Below, piece after piece: positions 38,375 through 48,006 of a stretch of DNA of 64,000 nt. The DNA is taken from NCBI GenBank assembly GCA_027083135.1, contig JALWQH010000016.1, positions 1 to 64,000 of the forward strand. The letters are read 5' to 3'. The position numbers and the translations under genes are program-made. Source of the stretch: Desulfurococcales archaeon. GTDB taxonomy: Archaea > Thermoproteota > Thermoprotei_A > Sulfolobales > WAQK01. Position 1 is the first letter of the stretch; each line of letters starts with the position of its first letter. The notes under the pieces are model-generated. The model was not told the origin of the DNA, ran no database searches, and worked only from the letters and a program-made list of their open reading frames with translations.

Positions 38375-38722
38375 CTAAGAGGCTTCACCGTTACCCTTCT
38401 TCTCCTTATCCTCCTCATGCAGGGCTCCTGCCTGCAGAAGCATCTTGTAGAGATGACGGTCGGCAGGAGCATCCAGATATATCTTAAGCCCTGTATCTAT
38501 ATGTAATACTAGTAGGCGGAGGGCATCCAGCTCATCTATCAACGGCTTATCAACATATATCATGTCCTCCTCACCCATTCTAACAACCTTTAATTCATGC
38601 ATTATGCCGCTAATCCCCGTGACAGCATCATCCCTAACGCTCAACCCATGGCTCCCCATGGATCCCTGCGAGGGATCCATACCTCCGCCTTCAGACCTCC
38701 GCCTAGGCAATTCTACCCCCAA
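38375..38722 (-). CDS. Hypothetical protein; true start may be downstream
   Basis: ORF only; C-terminal half more protein-like (MHELKVVRMGEEDMIYVDKPLIDELDALRLLVLHIDTG). Confidence 0.4.
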   Translation of the reverse strand: MGVELPRRRSEGGGMDPSQGSMGSHGLSVRDDAVTGISGIMHELKVVRMGEEDMIYVDKPLIDELDALRLLVLHIDTGLKIYLDAPADRHLYKMLLQAGALHEEDKEKKGNGEAS

Positions 38723-38827
38723 TACACAGTTCTCTAATATGCATGGCTAGGATATTTAAGTTATTAGGGTGCTTATCCAAAAAGTATGGGTGATGCTATA
38801 TATTGCTATGTACTGGTTGCTGTAAGG

Positions 38828-40717
38828 CTAGCCTGGCAGGAGACCTTCTTCTTCAAGCCTGTCTGCAAGCCATCTCAGCCCTAACTCCTCTAGCTTGGCT
38901 CTAGTAGGCCTTCCCTTAATCCATCCCCTAGCCTCATAATATTCAGGCAGCATCTCGGATAGTCTTACAACCTGCCCCTTGGACGCTCCTTCAGGCATAG
39001 GTTCTTCTAAGAACCTCCTCGGCAGCGTGTCATACTCTTCCCCGTCGCCGAAGCTGAGGACGTTGAAGGCTCTCTCAGCATTATATATTCTCTCGCCTAT
39101 TGTGTGGACTTCCTCTTTGCTTATATCCCACCCTGTCACGGCTTGCAGTATCTTAGCGTAGTCCTCGTCCCATATGGCGAAACTGCTGAACTTGCATAGA
39201 ATCATGGAGTCTATGACTCCGAACACATCCTGAAACTCCTTAACCAGCTTCCCCTTGCCACGGGTCTCGAACCTGTCAACCAGGGTGGGCACTCCTAGAA
39301 CCTCAGGGGAGATCATGTATGCTCTTAGATGGCATCCACCCCTATTACTAGTAGCATAAGCTAAGGCGTGTCCCTGAGCCCCCCGGGGATCATATGCCGG
39401 GAGCTCCTGCTTCCTCACAGCCATGGCAAGCTCAGGTGCACCATACTTGCTGGCAAGCCTCCAGGCTCCTTCAGCCAACTCGTCTCCTATGCCACTCCTA
39501 TAGGCAGTTCTCCACACCAGCTCCACTATGGCGTCAGGTCTACCCCACTCAACCTTTAACCCTCGTAGAGCTTCCTTTGGAACCTTGTTCTTCTCGACGA
39601 GTTCCATGAGGGTTCCTATAGTGTGGCCCATGCTTATGGTATCTAGGCCCAGCTCGTTGCACAGGTAGTTAGCCTTAGCTATGGCTGCAAGATCATCGTT
39701 GCCTGTCTGCGCTCCGAAGGCCCAGACTGTCTCGTATTCTGGTCCCCCACCCTCCCCGCTGAACGGAGACTTGGGAACCTTGGTGTACCTGGCGCACGTT
39801 ATGACGCATCCCCAGCACGACTCCTCTATGCTCTTCTTCTTGTCCAGGTATGTTTCAGCCATGGTCTCCCCGCTTATCTTCTCAGCACCCTCAAACACTC
39901 CTGTCTGGAAATTCCTGGTGGGGAAGAGGCCTGCCTTGTTTATTATGTTCACCAGTATGGCTGTTCCAAGCTTAGGCAGCCCCTCGCTTGTCACAGGGTT
40001 CTCCCTGTGCTTCCTAGTCATCTCCACGACGACTTCTCTGAAGAGGTCGGGTTTAGCTATTTTAGGCTTCTCATGTCCTCTAACAGCTATTGCCTTAAGC
40101 TTCTTGGAGCCCCAGACGGCTCCATGCCCGCCTCTACCTGCAGCCCTGTTCTTATCATTCATTATGGCTGCGAATTTAACCAGGTTTTCGCCTGCAGGGC
40201 CTATTGCAGCCACCTTGATGTGCCTAGCCTCCTTCGCTCCGATCTCGGCTGCCAGCTCTGACTTAATGATATCAGTGGTGCTGTGTACATCCTTGCCCCA
40301 GAGATGCGTGGCATCCCTTATCTCAGCCTTACCATCATGTATCCACAGGTATACTGGCTTCTCACTATTATTCTCAATGATCACGGCGTCGAAGCCTGCG
40401 AACTTCAGTTCAGGGCCGAAATTACCTCCACTCTGACTGTCATGAATAGTGTCGGTGAGAGGAGACTTGGTTACACTGCACCATCTGCCCGACTCAGGTA
40501 TCCCTGCTACGCCTGTAGCAGGCCCCGTCATAACGAAGGCCTTGTTAGCAGGGCTGAGAGGATTGATCCTGGGATCTATCTCCTTCAACGCCAAGTATAC
40601 TCCAAGCCCTCTGCCGCCGATCCATCTCCTCAGAATACTGTCAGGGAGGAATTCAACCCTCATCCTACCATTCCATAAATCCACCCTTAAAATACGGCCC
40701 ATATATCCTCCAGGCAA
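38828..40717 (-). CDS. aor: Tungsten-containing aldehyde:ferredoxin oxidoreductase family
   Basis: GGYMGRILRVDLWNGRM, GGRGLGVYLALKE, SGRWCSVTKSPLTDTIHDSQSGGNFGPELKFAG, AGRGGHGAVWGSKKLKAIAV, CWGCVITCARY. Confidence 0.97.
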   Translation of the reverse strand: MPGGYMGRILRVDLWNGRMRVEFLPDSILRRWIGGRGLGVYLALKEIDPRINPLSPANKAFVMTGPATGVAGIPESGRWCSVTKSPLTDTIHDSQSGGNFGPELKFAGFDAVIIENNSEKPVYLWIHDGKAEIRDATHLWGKDVHSTTDIIKSELAAEIGAKEARHIKVAAIGPAGENLVKFAAIMNDKNRAAGRGGHGAVWGSKKLKAIAVRGHEKPKIAKPDLFREVVVEMTRKHRENPVTSEGLPKLGTAILVNIINKAGLFPTRNFQTGVFEGAEKISGETMAETYLDKKKSIEESCWGCVITCARYTKVPKSPFSGEGGGPEYETVWAFGAQTGNDDLAAIAKANYLCNELGLDTISMGHTIGTLMELVEKNKVPKEALRGLKVEWGRPDAIVELVWRTAYRSGIGDELAEGAWRLASKYGAPELAMAVRKQELPAYDPRGAQGHALAYATSNRGGCHLRAYMISPEVLGVPTLVDRFETRGKGKLVKEFQDVFGVIDSMILCKFSSFAIWDEDYAKILQAVTGWDISKEEVHTIGERIYNAERAFNVLSFGDGEEYDTLPRRFLEEPMPEGASKGQVVRLSEMLPEYYEARGWIKGRPTRAKLEELGLRWLADRLEEEGLLPG

Positions 40718-40787
40718 GATACCATCCTCTAATATATAGTGGTGGGAATAGCTTAAAATTCTTATTACTGTTTATATTATTTTCAAT

Positions 40788-40811
40788 CGTTATTACCCTA
40801 TGGTAATAACG
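40788..40811. promoter_or_regulatory. Perfect 10-bp inverted repeat in the divergent AOR/radical-SAM promoter region
   Basis: CGTTATTACC-CTAT-GGTAATAACG. Confidence 0.7.
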
Positions 40812-40865
40812 GTATTGTTTTAAGCATTACTATGTATGTCTCATATTATGCTGGGTGGATAGGGG

Positions 40866-41969
40866 TTGGAGATACTGAGCAGTGATTGGAGAATAGCTTT
40901 GAGGGAGGGCTCGCATCCCCTCGAACTAATGGTTGAGATTACAACGAGATGTAACTATCAGTGCGTCTACTGCTTTAGGAACATGATGCTAGGCGAGGAT
41001 CTAGGAGACATGGAGCCCGAAGTGTTCCGCAGGATTCTAAGGGAGGCTGAGCGGGCAGGAGTCAGGAAGATAAGCTTCTCAGGCTGGGGTGAGCCGCTGA
41101 TTCATCCCAGCATACTCGACTTCCTTGGAGAGGCTAAGGAGAGGGGGTTCGAGGTTCTCCTAAACACTAATGGCTTCTTCCTAGCAGACTATGTTGACGA
41201 TATCTATAGGATGAGGATAGACGAGCTCTATGTGAGCCTGGATAGCAGTGATGAGGATGTATACAAGGTGCTGCGTAGAGGCGGTGATCTCGCAAGGGTT
41301 GTTGAGGCGCTGCTCAGGCTTAAGGAGCTTAGGAGAAGGGATCTAAGCTTTAAGCCTGATCTACGCATACAGTTCACTTTAACCAAGCTTAATTATGAGA
41401 ACCTTGTACCCATGATAGGGCTTGCAGGCAGGCTGGCGGCCTCAAGGCTCATTGTCTCCAACATTGTCCCCCTGACGGAGGGGATGGAGAAGAGCCTGGC
41501 ATGCTATGTTGACGATAAGTGTAGGAGGAGGGTTGAGGAGCTGAAGGAAGATGTGGCTAGGCTGAGCATGGTGCACAACGTGTATGTAAGCATGCCGCAA
41601 CTAGGCTTAAATACGGAGAGAAGATGCCCCTTCGCAGCAGGCAAGGCCTTATTTATACGTAGGGATGGGCTGGTGGCCCCATGCATATACTATGCTCACA
41701 GCTGGCGCAACCACCTGTTCAATGTTGATAGGGAGATAGAGGCCGTGATCCTCGGAGACCTGAAGAACGAGGGGCTCATAGATGTGTGGAGAAGCAGGTA
41801 TGCTGAGATGAAATTCATGCTTGACACAATGCATATGCCTTCATGCCACGACTGCCCCCTCAGAGACTACTGCACACTTACTAGGAGTAACGAGGCCGAC
41901 TGCTGGGGAAACACTCCCACCTGCGCCCACTGCCCCTATGCGAGGGATATGGTGAGATGCCCTCTCTAA
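40866..41969 (+). CDS. Radical SAM/SPASM protein, likely AOR-associated maturase
   Basis: EITTRCNYQCVYCFRNM (CxxxCxxC), SFSGWGEPLIHP, C-terminal Cys-rich SPASM-like segment; divergent to AOR. Confidence 0.88.
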   Translation: MEILSSDWRIALREGSHPLELMVEITTRCNYQCVYCFRNMMLGEDLGDMEPEVFRRILREAERAGVRKISFSGWGEPLIHPSILDFLGEAKERGFEVLLNTNGFFLADYVDDIYRMRIDELYVSLDSSDEDVYKVLRRGGDLARVVEALLRLKELRRRDLSFKPDLRIQFTLTKLNYENLVPMIGLAGRLAASRLIVSNIVPLTEGMEKSLACYVDDKCRRRVEELKEDVARLSMVHNVYVSMPQLGLNTERRCPFAAGKALFIRRDGLVAPCIYYAHSWRNHLFNVDREIEAVILGDLKNEGLIDVWRSRYAEMKFMLDTMHMPSCHDCPLRDYCTLTRSNEADCWGNTPTCAHCPYARDMVRCPL

Positions 41970-42235
41970 ACATAAGGGTGAACATTTACATGACTCTCAG
42001 AGAGAAGCTTGGATGGAATACTAGAATAGTTGAATTGAAGTCGGGGGAGAACAGGCTCAGCAACCTCCTGGAAAAGCTTCCAAGGCTGGCTGAGGAGCTG
42101 GAAGCATATAGAGAGAAAGGATACGAGCCTGTAATACTCGTTAACGGAAGGCACCACGTGTTTCTAGGAGGCCTAGACGCCGTGCTTAGTGATGGAGACG
42201 TTGTCGACGTCTTCCCTCCTGCCGCTGGAGGCTAG
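41957..42235 (+). CDS. MoaD/ThiS-like ubiquitin-fold sulfur carrier
   Basis: NIRVNIYMTLREKLGW...LSDGDVVDVFPPAAGG; C-terminal GG. Confidence 0.9.
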   Translation: MPSLNIRVNIYMTLREKLGWNTRIVELKSGENRLSNLLEKLPRLAEELEAYREKGYEPVILVNGRHHVFLGGLDAVLSDGDVVDVFPPAAGG

Positions 42236-42880
42236 TTTCCTCAGCCTCCTCTCAATACTCCACGCGTATCTTCGAAGTATGAGGGATAATCCTATCCTCC
42301 TCCACACAGGCTTAACCCTGCCCTTCCTAATAGCCTCTAAGACATCGTCCACGCTACTATCCCCTGAGATCAGGGTGTAGGCTGCTCCAAGCAGCTCTGG
42401 TATATGGGCATCAGTATCAGCTAGTCCTGGGAGCCCCAGCCTTAAGGCAGCCTCCAATGCCCTCCTATTAGCCATAGGCTCCGCCGATGCATTGAACACC
42501 TCTATAGCGTCGAATGGATAGCGGTACACGTAGTCCCCTATTCCAAGCCTAGATAGATCGTAGGGGTGAGCGGGCACGACGAGGCACCCCTCGTCGTGAG
42601 CCCTGTCGACAAGGGGGCCCAGCTCCACAGGCACCTCCACCACATCCCTGCATAGGACGAGTACATCCCCCTTATCGCTTCTAACCTCATTACCAGTAAT
42701 CACTGTTATAGGCTTCCCCCTAAGCCTGGCATACCTCCTAGCGATAACCGAGCCCTTGAAGGAGTTGTGGTCGGTTACACTTATCACTGAGAGCCCCACC
42801 CTAACAGCCGTGTCGACAAGCTGGCAGGGAGTAGCCCTGCCGTCACTCACCGTCGAATGCATGTGGAAGTCTCCACGCAT
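42173..42880 (-). CDS. PHP-domain phosphoesterase
   Basis: MRGDFHMHSTVSDGRATPCQLVDTAVRVGLSVISVTDHNSFKGS...VVPAHPYD; start trimmed from ORF 42173-42970. Confidence 0.9.
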   Translation of the reverse strand: MRGDFHMHSTVSDGRATPCQLVDTAVRVGLSVISVTDHNSFKGSVIARRYARLRGKPITVITGNEVRSDKGDVLVLCRDVVEVPVELGPLVDRAHDEGCLVVPAHPYDLSRLGIGDYVYRYPFDAIEVFNASAEPMANRRALEAALRLGLPGLADTDAHIPELLGAAYTLISGDSSVDDVLEAIRKGRVKPVWRRIGLSLILRRYAWSIERRLRKLASSGRREDVDNVSITKHGV

Positions 42881-42939
42881 AATCAAGGTCTCAGGAACCC
42901 CTATAACCAGGAGTCTAGGAGCAGTATATATGTAGGCTG

Positions 42940-43146
42940 GTGGAAGGCTTGGGGAACGTTGAGTATACACCCATGGTTAATGCTTCCCTATGCGATGGCT
43001 GTAGCTTATGCGTTGAACTCTGCCCAGCCATGGTTTTCAGGCTTGAGGGGAGAGTAGCAGTAGCGGATGCGGGGAAATGCATTGGATGCGGGTTATGCGT
43101 TCCACTATGTCCTAGGGAGGCTATAAGCCTCGTGATAGATCCTTAA
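42940..43146 (+). CDS. 2[4Fe-4S] ferredoxin
   Basis: CDGCSLCVELCP and CIGCGLCVPLCP; start may be 42973. Confidence 0.95.
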   Translation: MEGLGNVEYTPMVNASLCDGCSLCVELCPAMVFRLEGRVAVADAGKCIGCGLCVPLCPREAISLVIDP

Positions 43147-43148
43147 GG

Positions 43149-43466
43149 CTAGGTTCTCCTCAGATGAATGGGCCTGCCCTGAGAGAGAGCTTCCGCAACC
43201 TTCCTCCTAGCAGAGGATAGCAGCCTCCAGAGGGTTCCTCGAGACACCTTCATCCGGGCTGCAGCCTCCTCCTGGCTTAGGCCCTCAGCGTACACTAGGC
43301 GTAGAGCTTCAAGCTCATCGGGCTGAAGCTCCACGGGTACTCCTGGAATAGGATGGCCGTACTCATCTATAGGTATGAATGATAAAGGAGTGCTGGGGCG
43401 AGATATGAATCTGGGCTTGGGTGGTCTTCCACGCCCACCCCTCCTTCTACGCCAGGCCCAGGTCAT
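43149..43466 (-). CDS. UPF0251/DUF134 DNA-binding protein
   Basis: GRPPKPRFI...VELQPDELEALRLVYAEGLSQEEAAARMKVSRGTLWRLLSSARRKVAEALSQG. Confidence 0.88.
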   Translation of the reverse strand: MTWAWRRRRGGRGRPPKPRFISRPSTPLSFIPIDEYGHPIPGVPVELQPDELEALRLVYAEGLSQEEAAARMKVSRGTLWRLLSSARRKVAEALSQGRPIHLRRT

Positions 43467-43469
43467 CAG

Positions 43470-44270
43470 CTACTCCTCTGCCTTCCCCTCTTCTTTTAAG
43501 AGATCTCTGACGAGTTCCAGGAACTTCTCCACGAAGGCTTCAAGCATTTTCCTACCCTTCTCAAGACTCGCAGCTGAAGGCTTTCCAAAGGCCCCTGGAT
43601 CAGCGGTGTCGGGGTTGAATACATGTATCCTTATCCTGGATGAGCGGGATGGGTCAAGGGTTCTCCACTCGGTCTCAGGGGGTGGGGGAGGCACATCTTT
43701 ACCCTCCAAGGCCTCCATGACGACCCGCTGGCCTAGGGCTAGAGCCATGCTCGTCTCACCCTCATCAGCGTGGAACAAGGGGGTCTCAGTGATCCTGGTG
43801 ATCTCGGGGCCTATGAACCTCCACCAGTCGAATATAATTATGCTTAGCTCAGGGTCACGCAGCCTGTGTACTAGGCGGTTAGCAGCAACGTTCAGCGCAT
43901 AGGTGTTCCCGCCATGGCCGTTAACCACTATTATCTTCTTGAAGCCATGCCTCCACACGCTTTCCAAAACCTCCTCTACTACAGCCATGAATGTCTGAGG
44001 GGTTAGTGTTACTGTTCCAGGATTATTCATCCAGTGCTCGCTTAGCCCGAAGGGTATTGGAGGTAGAACCAGTATCTTGTAGCCTTCATCCCACCCCTTC
44101 TTAGCAGCCTCTATGCTCAGCCTGTATGCTACATAGTGATCCGTGTCTAATGCCAGGTGGGGGCCATGCTGCTCAGTTGAGCCTACAGGCAGGACTACGA
44201 TTGCCTCGCCTGCAAGCTCGCTTATCTCAGGCCACGTATGTTTCCCCCAGAGCACTTTTTCCTCCTCCAT
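43470..44270 (-). CDS. Creatininase family amidohydrolase
   Basis: VVLPVGSTEQHGPHLALDTDHYVA, FKKIIVVNGHGGNT, FHADEGETSMAL. Confidence 0.92.
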   Translation of the reverse strand: MEEEKVLWGKHTWPEISELAGEAIVVLPVGSTEQHGPHLALDTDHYVAYRLSIEAAKKGWDEGYKILVLPPIPFGLSEHWMNNPGTVTLTPQTFMAVVEEVLESVWRHGFKKIIVVNGHGGNTYALNVAANRLVHRLRDPELSIIIFDWWRFIGPEITRITETPLFHADEGETSMALALGQRVVMEALEGKDVPPPPPETEWRTLDPSRSSRIRIHVFNPDTADPGAFGKPSAASLEKGRKMLEAFVEKFLELVRDLLKEEGKAEE

Positions 44271-44379
44271 TCTCTCAGCCCAGCCTATAATGTCAGCTAC
44301 AAGTGATAAGGATTGCTTATAGACATCCCCCTTATATTCCCGGCCACCAATCCTGTCACTGCTGCAGGGAGATGGTGGC

Positions 44380-45531
44380 TTGAGAGTCAAGCTCATAGCT
44401 TATACTCCTATGGGGGAGAGGCTGGTAGCAGCGGCTGCTAAGAAGAGCCTGACAAGGAAGCCCTTGGAGGCGTATGCTCAGAGCCTGGGGGAGGAGGAGG
44501 TGGAGGCGTGGATAAGGGAGACCCTTAGAAGACAGCACCTGAGCCCCTGGGAGCACAGCGTCTACACATATTCTGTGGAAAAAGTTAGCAGGGTTCTAAC
44601 ACACCAGCTTGTACGTCACCGGATAGCCAGCTATACGCAGCTGAGCCAGAGGTATGCTAAGATAAAGTATAGTGAAAAGCTTGCATCGATGCTTGAGGCT
44701 AGAGGAGTGGCCGAGCTCTCCATACCAGGTTATAGGATGAGGCTTGAGAGAATGAGGAGTGTGGAGCCTTCCTATAGGCTCACGGTCTCAAGGATCGATG
44801 GTGCGGTGGAGGCATCAATGATTCTCACAGTGAAGGGCAGCGAACTCGAGGTGGGCGAGAAGATTATCAGAGGCCCTGTTGGAGAAGCGCTTGCTGAAAG
44901 CTTCTTCAGGGATGCAGGGCTGGATGGAATACCTGAGGAGAATGCTTCCAGGAGATTCGGGGAAAGCCTGTACGCCAGGTTTGCACGCCTAATAGACTAT
45001 AGGGTGCCATACAGGCTTGCCAGGAGGCCTAGGCTGCTGGCAATGTTCATAAGATCAGCTGAACAAGCCCTCCACCTATACCTCGACATGCTTGAAGAAG
45101 GCATACCGGCAGAGGATGCTAGATACATAGTTCCCCAGGCAATAGAGTCAGGCCTAGTTGTCACCATGAACGCCAGGGAACTTCTCCACTTCTTCTCGCT
45201 TAGAATGTGTACTAGGGCGCAGTGGGAGATAAGAACCCTTGCATGGCTAATGTGGAGGGAGGCCTACAAGGTTCATCCAAGACTATTTAAGTGGGCTGGC
45301 CCCAGATGCCTTGTACACGAGAACACTGTTAGGGAGGAGCCCCTGAGCCTCAGAGACCTGCTGGGATATGACCCAGCAGTAATAATGGATTCAGGTGAGA
45401 GGCCTCCTCCACCCAGGCCTAAGGCAAGACTGGTCAGCGAGAGGTGCCCTGAAATAGTGCCAGGTGAAACCATACCTCAATGCATACATGCAGGCTTCTC
45501 CGAGGTAATGGAGGTACTGCGGCTAGGCTGA
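44380..45531 (+). CDS. thyX: Flavin-dependent thymidylate synthase
   Basis: ThyX motif RHRIASYTQLSQRY; HLSPWEHSVYTYSVEKVSRVLTHQLVRHR; FFSLRMCTRAQWEIR. Confidence 0.95.
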   Translation: MRVKLIAYTPMGERLVAAAAKKSLTRKPLEAYAQSLGEEEVEAWIRETLRRQHLSPWEHSVYTYSVEKVSRVLTHQLVRHRIASYTQLSQRYAKIKYSEKLASMLEARGVAELSIPGYRMRLERMRSVEPSYRLTVSRIDGAVEASMILTVKGSELEVGEKIIRGPVGEALAESFFRDAGLDGIPEENASRRFGESLYARFARLIDYRVPYRLARRPRLLAMFIRSAEQALHLYLDMLEEGIPAEDARYIVPQAIESGLVVTMNARELLHFFSLRMCTRAQWEIRTLAWLMWREAYKVHPRLFKWAGPRCLVHENTVREEPLSLRDLLGYDPAVIMDSGERPPPPRPKARLVSERCPEIVPGETIPQCIHAGFSEVMEVLRLG

Positions 45532-45537
45532 TAGGAG

Positions 45538-46581
45538 GTGGGGAAGCTGAATCTAAGGAGCCTCCTACGCTATGCTGGAGTATCCGAGCGGGGTGCCGTG
45601 CTTCTAGGCTCAACCCTAGCTGTTGACGGGCCTCATGGAAGACCATTAAGGGCTGTGAGCCACATACATTCAGACCATCTTGTAGGGTTAAGGGAGAGTG
45701 CTAGGAGGGCTGAGCTAATAGTAGCCACGCCTGCTACTCTAGAGATGCTTGTGGAGCTGGGCTACAGGATCCCTCTGCATAAGAGGAGGCCCCTGAAGTA
45801 CGGTGAGCCTCTGGAATACATGGATGATACTGTGACGCTGCATAGGGCTAGGCACATAGTAGGCGCGGCGCAGACCCTCGTTGAAACAGGTGATGGTGTG
45901 AGGGTAGCTTATACGGGGGACTTCAAGCTTCCAGGCACTCCTATTCTAAGAGACCTGGATGTACTGGTCATAGAAGCCACGTATGGCAGGCCTGAATGGG
46001 TGAGGCCGTTCAAGGATAAGGTTGAGGAGCTGCTGGGAGACCTTGTTCTAGAAGCCCTATCTAAGGGCCCTGTCTACGTGTACGGTTATCACGGCAAGCT
46101 TCAAGAAGCCATGGAGATTCTAAGGAGGCATGGTGTTGACGCTCCATTCATAGCTCCAAGCAGAATATACAGGGTTACACGGATAGCTGTGAAGCATGGG
46201 CTGGAAGTAGGAGAACTGCTGGAGAATACTTGGAGCGAGGCCGCCGACGCTATGCGTTCAGCCTGGTATGTATGCTTCGACCACATGCATAGGTCTAAGC
46301 TGAGATATCAGAGGCTTGGAACACATATAATTCTATCAGGCTGGGAGTTCCAGGAACCCTTGAAACGCATAGATAGCCATACATGGCTAGTAGCCCTAAG
46401 CGACCATGCCGACTTCGAAGACCTTATGAGCTACGTGGAGGAGGCTAAGCCTAGGCTAGTACTGACAGACGCGTATAGGGATGGAGCAGCCCATAGGCTT
46501 GCATTAGAGATTAGGAGGAGGCTTGGAATACCAGCCAAGCCTGCCCCAAGCAGCGTAGGGCTGGACGACCAGCTTTTCTAA
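45538..46581 (+). CDS. Metallo-beta-lactamase fold exonuclease/nuclease-like protein
   Basis: AVSHIHSDHLVGL, RHIVGAAQTLVETGDGVRVAYTGDF, VIEATYG. Confidence 0.85.
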   Translation: MGKLNLRSLLRYAGVSERGAVLLGSTLAVDGPHGRPLRAVSHIHSDHLVGLRESARRAELIVATPATLEMLVELGYRIPLHKRRPLKYGEPLEYMDDTVTLHRARHIVGAAQTLVETGDGVRVAYTGDFKLPGTPILRDLDVLVIEATYGRPEWVRPFKDKVEELLGDLVLEALSKGPVYVYGYHGKLQEAMEILRRHGVDAPFIAPSRIYRVTRIAVKHGLEVGELLENTWSEAADAMRSAWYVCFDHMHRSKLRYQRLGTHIILSGWEFQEPLKRIDSHTWLVALSDHADFEDLMSYVEEAKPRLVLTDAYRDGAAHRLALEIRRRLGIPAKPAPSSVGLDDQLF

Positions 46582-46586
46582 GCTCC

Positions 46587-47285
46587 CTATATGACGGTAT
46601 ACCTGTGCCTTAAAACCACTGTACGTATGGCTGCGGCGAGTATTATGAGGGATGAGGCGTATACTGCAAGCCTCTCCTCCCTTGAGGCGGGGGGAGGCAT
46701 GTATTTCAGGCTTACGCCATCCACTCCCTGCAGGCTGACCGAGACCTTATAGTATTCTATGCTGATGCCCTTCTCCTGGAGCCCGAACTCCTCCTCCAAG
46801 AGGAGGCCGCTTCCAGCATCATAGACCGCCCTCTTATACCCTTGAGGCCCAGCGATTCTCACAAGCACGCCCATAACAACCCTCCCACCAACGCCGTAGG
46901 CGACAGGCGTGAATAAAGGCTCATACACAGCGCTCCCCATTCTAACCCTCCTCCAGGAATATAGGCTTCTAGCAGCATCGCTGCCCAGGTAGAAGTGCTG
47001 TGGATCAGGGTAGCCTATCATGCCTAGTATAAGCCTGCCGAGCTTGTCGTAAGGCTTTACACCCATATCCACGACTCTTCCATCAATGCCTGTCACGGTA
47101 AGCGTGTATGAGGCGCCCTGAGACTCCAGCCCCCCTGCAATAACAGAGGTTACTGAGACGCTGTATCGTGCAGTCCAATGCCCCTGAGCCTGGGAGCCAA
47201 GTGCAGGTGAGGCTAGGAGAAGCAGTATTAATGCTGGGAGGAGCATCCTTGCATCAACCAGTGCTTCAGCACCACTCATCATCAT
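46587..47285 (-). CDS. Exported/membrane-anchored hypothetical protein
   Basis: Signal-like N-terminus and C-terminal TM segment. Confidence 0.5.
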   Translation of the reverse strand: MMMSGAEALVDARMLLPALILLLLASPALGSQAQGHWTARYSVSVTSVIAGGLESQGASYTLTVTGIDGRVVDMGVKPYDKLGRLILGMIGYPDPQHFYLGSDAARSLYSWRRVRMGSAVYEPLFTPVAYGVGGRVVMGVLVRIAGPQGYKRAVYDAGSGLLLEEEFGLQEKGISIEYYKVSVSLQGVDGVSLKYMPPPASREERLAVYASSLIILAAAIRTVVLRHRYTVI

Positions 47286-47977
47286 GGAATCCTCCTATAT
47301 ATAAGGTGAATCTCCTCCCCACATTCGCATAAAGTGTGTGATACTAGGCGGAGGCGGAGGGCATGGAGCACGGTGTCGAACCCTCTTCCCCCAACTATTG
47401 GTACAGACTCGTCGCCTCCAATTATCACGGGAGTTAAGGTAACCCTGAACTCGTCCACCAGGTTCTCCTCCACCAGGCTCCAGATAAGCTTGCCTCCCCC
47501 CTCAACAAGCAGGCGCCTCACTCCGAGCCCCCAGAGATCATGGAGTGCTACAGCCATATCCACCCTGCCGTCGGCTCCTCCTAGAAGCCTTACATTCACC
47601 CCTCGCCTCCTAAGCTCCTCCAGCTTCTCTCTAGGAGCAGCCTCAGAGGATATGAGAATTGTTTTGAAGGGATCCTGGGAGAATACTCTTGCGTTAAGCG
47701 GGGATCTAAGCCTCCCATCAACAACTACTCTGAGGGGATTAGGGCCTGGCGCAAGCCTAACTGTTAGGAGGGGATCATCCCTGATAATGGTGTTCGCACC
47801 TACCATGACTGCATCTGAGGACGCTCTAGCCGCATGGAGCCTGCGTAGATCATAGGGGCAGCTCAGCTTGGAGTCCCCCGTCCTACTGGCAATCCTCCCA
47901 TCAATGCTAGCGGTAACATAGACTGTGACCCAAGGCTTCCTCAATGCGTAGGTACCGTAGCTTAATAAGCCGCTCAT
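47282..47977 (-). CDS. RibD C-terminal-type 2,5-diamino-6-ribosylaminopyrimidinone reductase
   Basis: PWVTVYVTASIDGRIASRTGDSKLSC, DAVMVGANTIIRDDPLLTVRL, LLVEGGGKLIWSLVEENLVDEFRVTLTPVIIGG. Confidence 0.92.
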   Translation of the reverse strand: MSGLLSYGTYALRKPWVTVYVTASIDGRIASRTGDSKLSCPYDLRRLHAARASSDAVMVGANTIIRDDPLLTVRLAPGPNPLRVVVDGRLRSPLNARVFSQDPFKTILISSEAAPREKLEELRRRGVNVRLLGGADGRVDMAVALHDLWGLGVRRLLVEGGGKLIWSLVEENLVDEFRVTLTPVIIGGDESVPIVGGRGFDTVLHALRLRLVSHTLCECGEEIHLIYRRIP

Positions 47978-48006
47978 CCCCCTTTAAGCCTTGGTGCATA
48001 GTAAGC

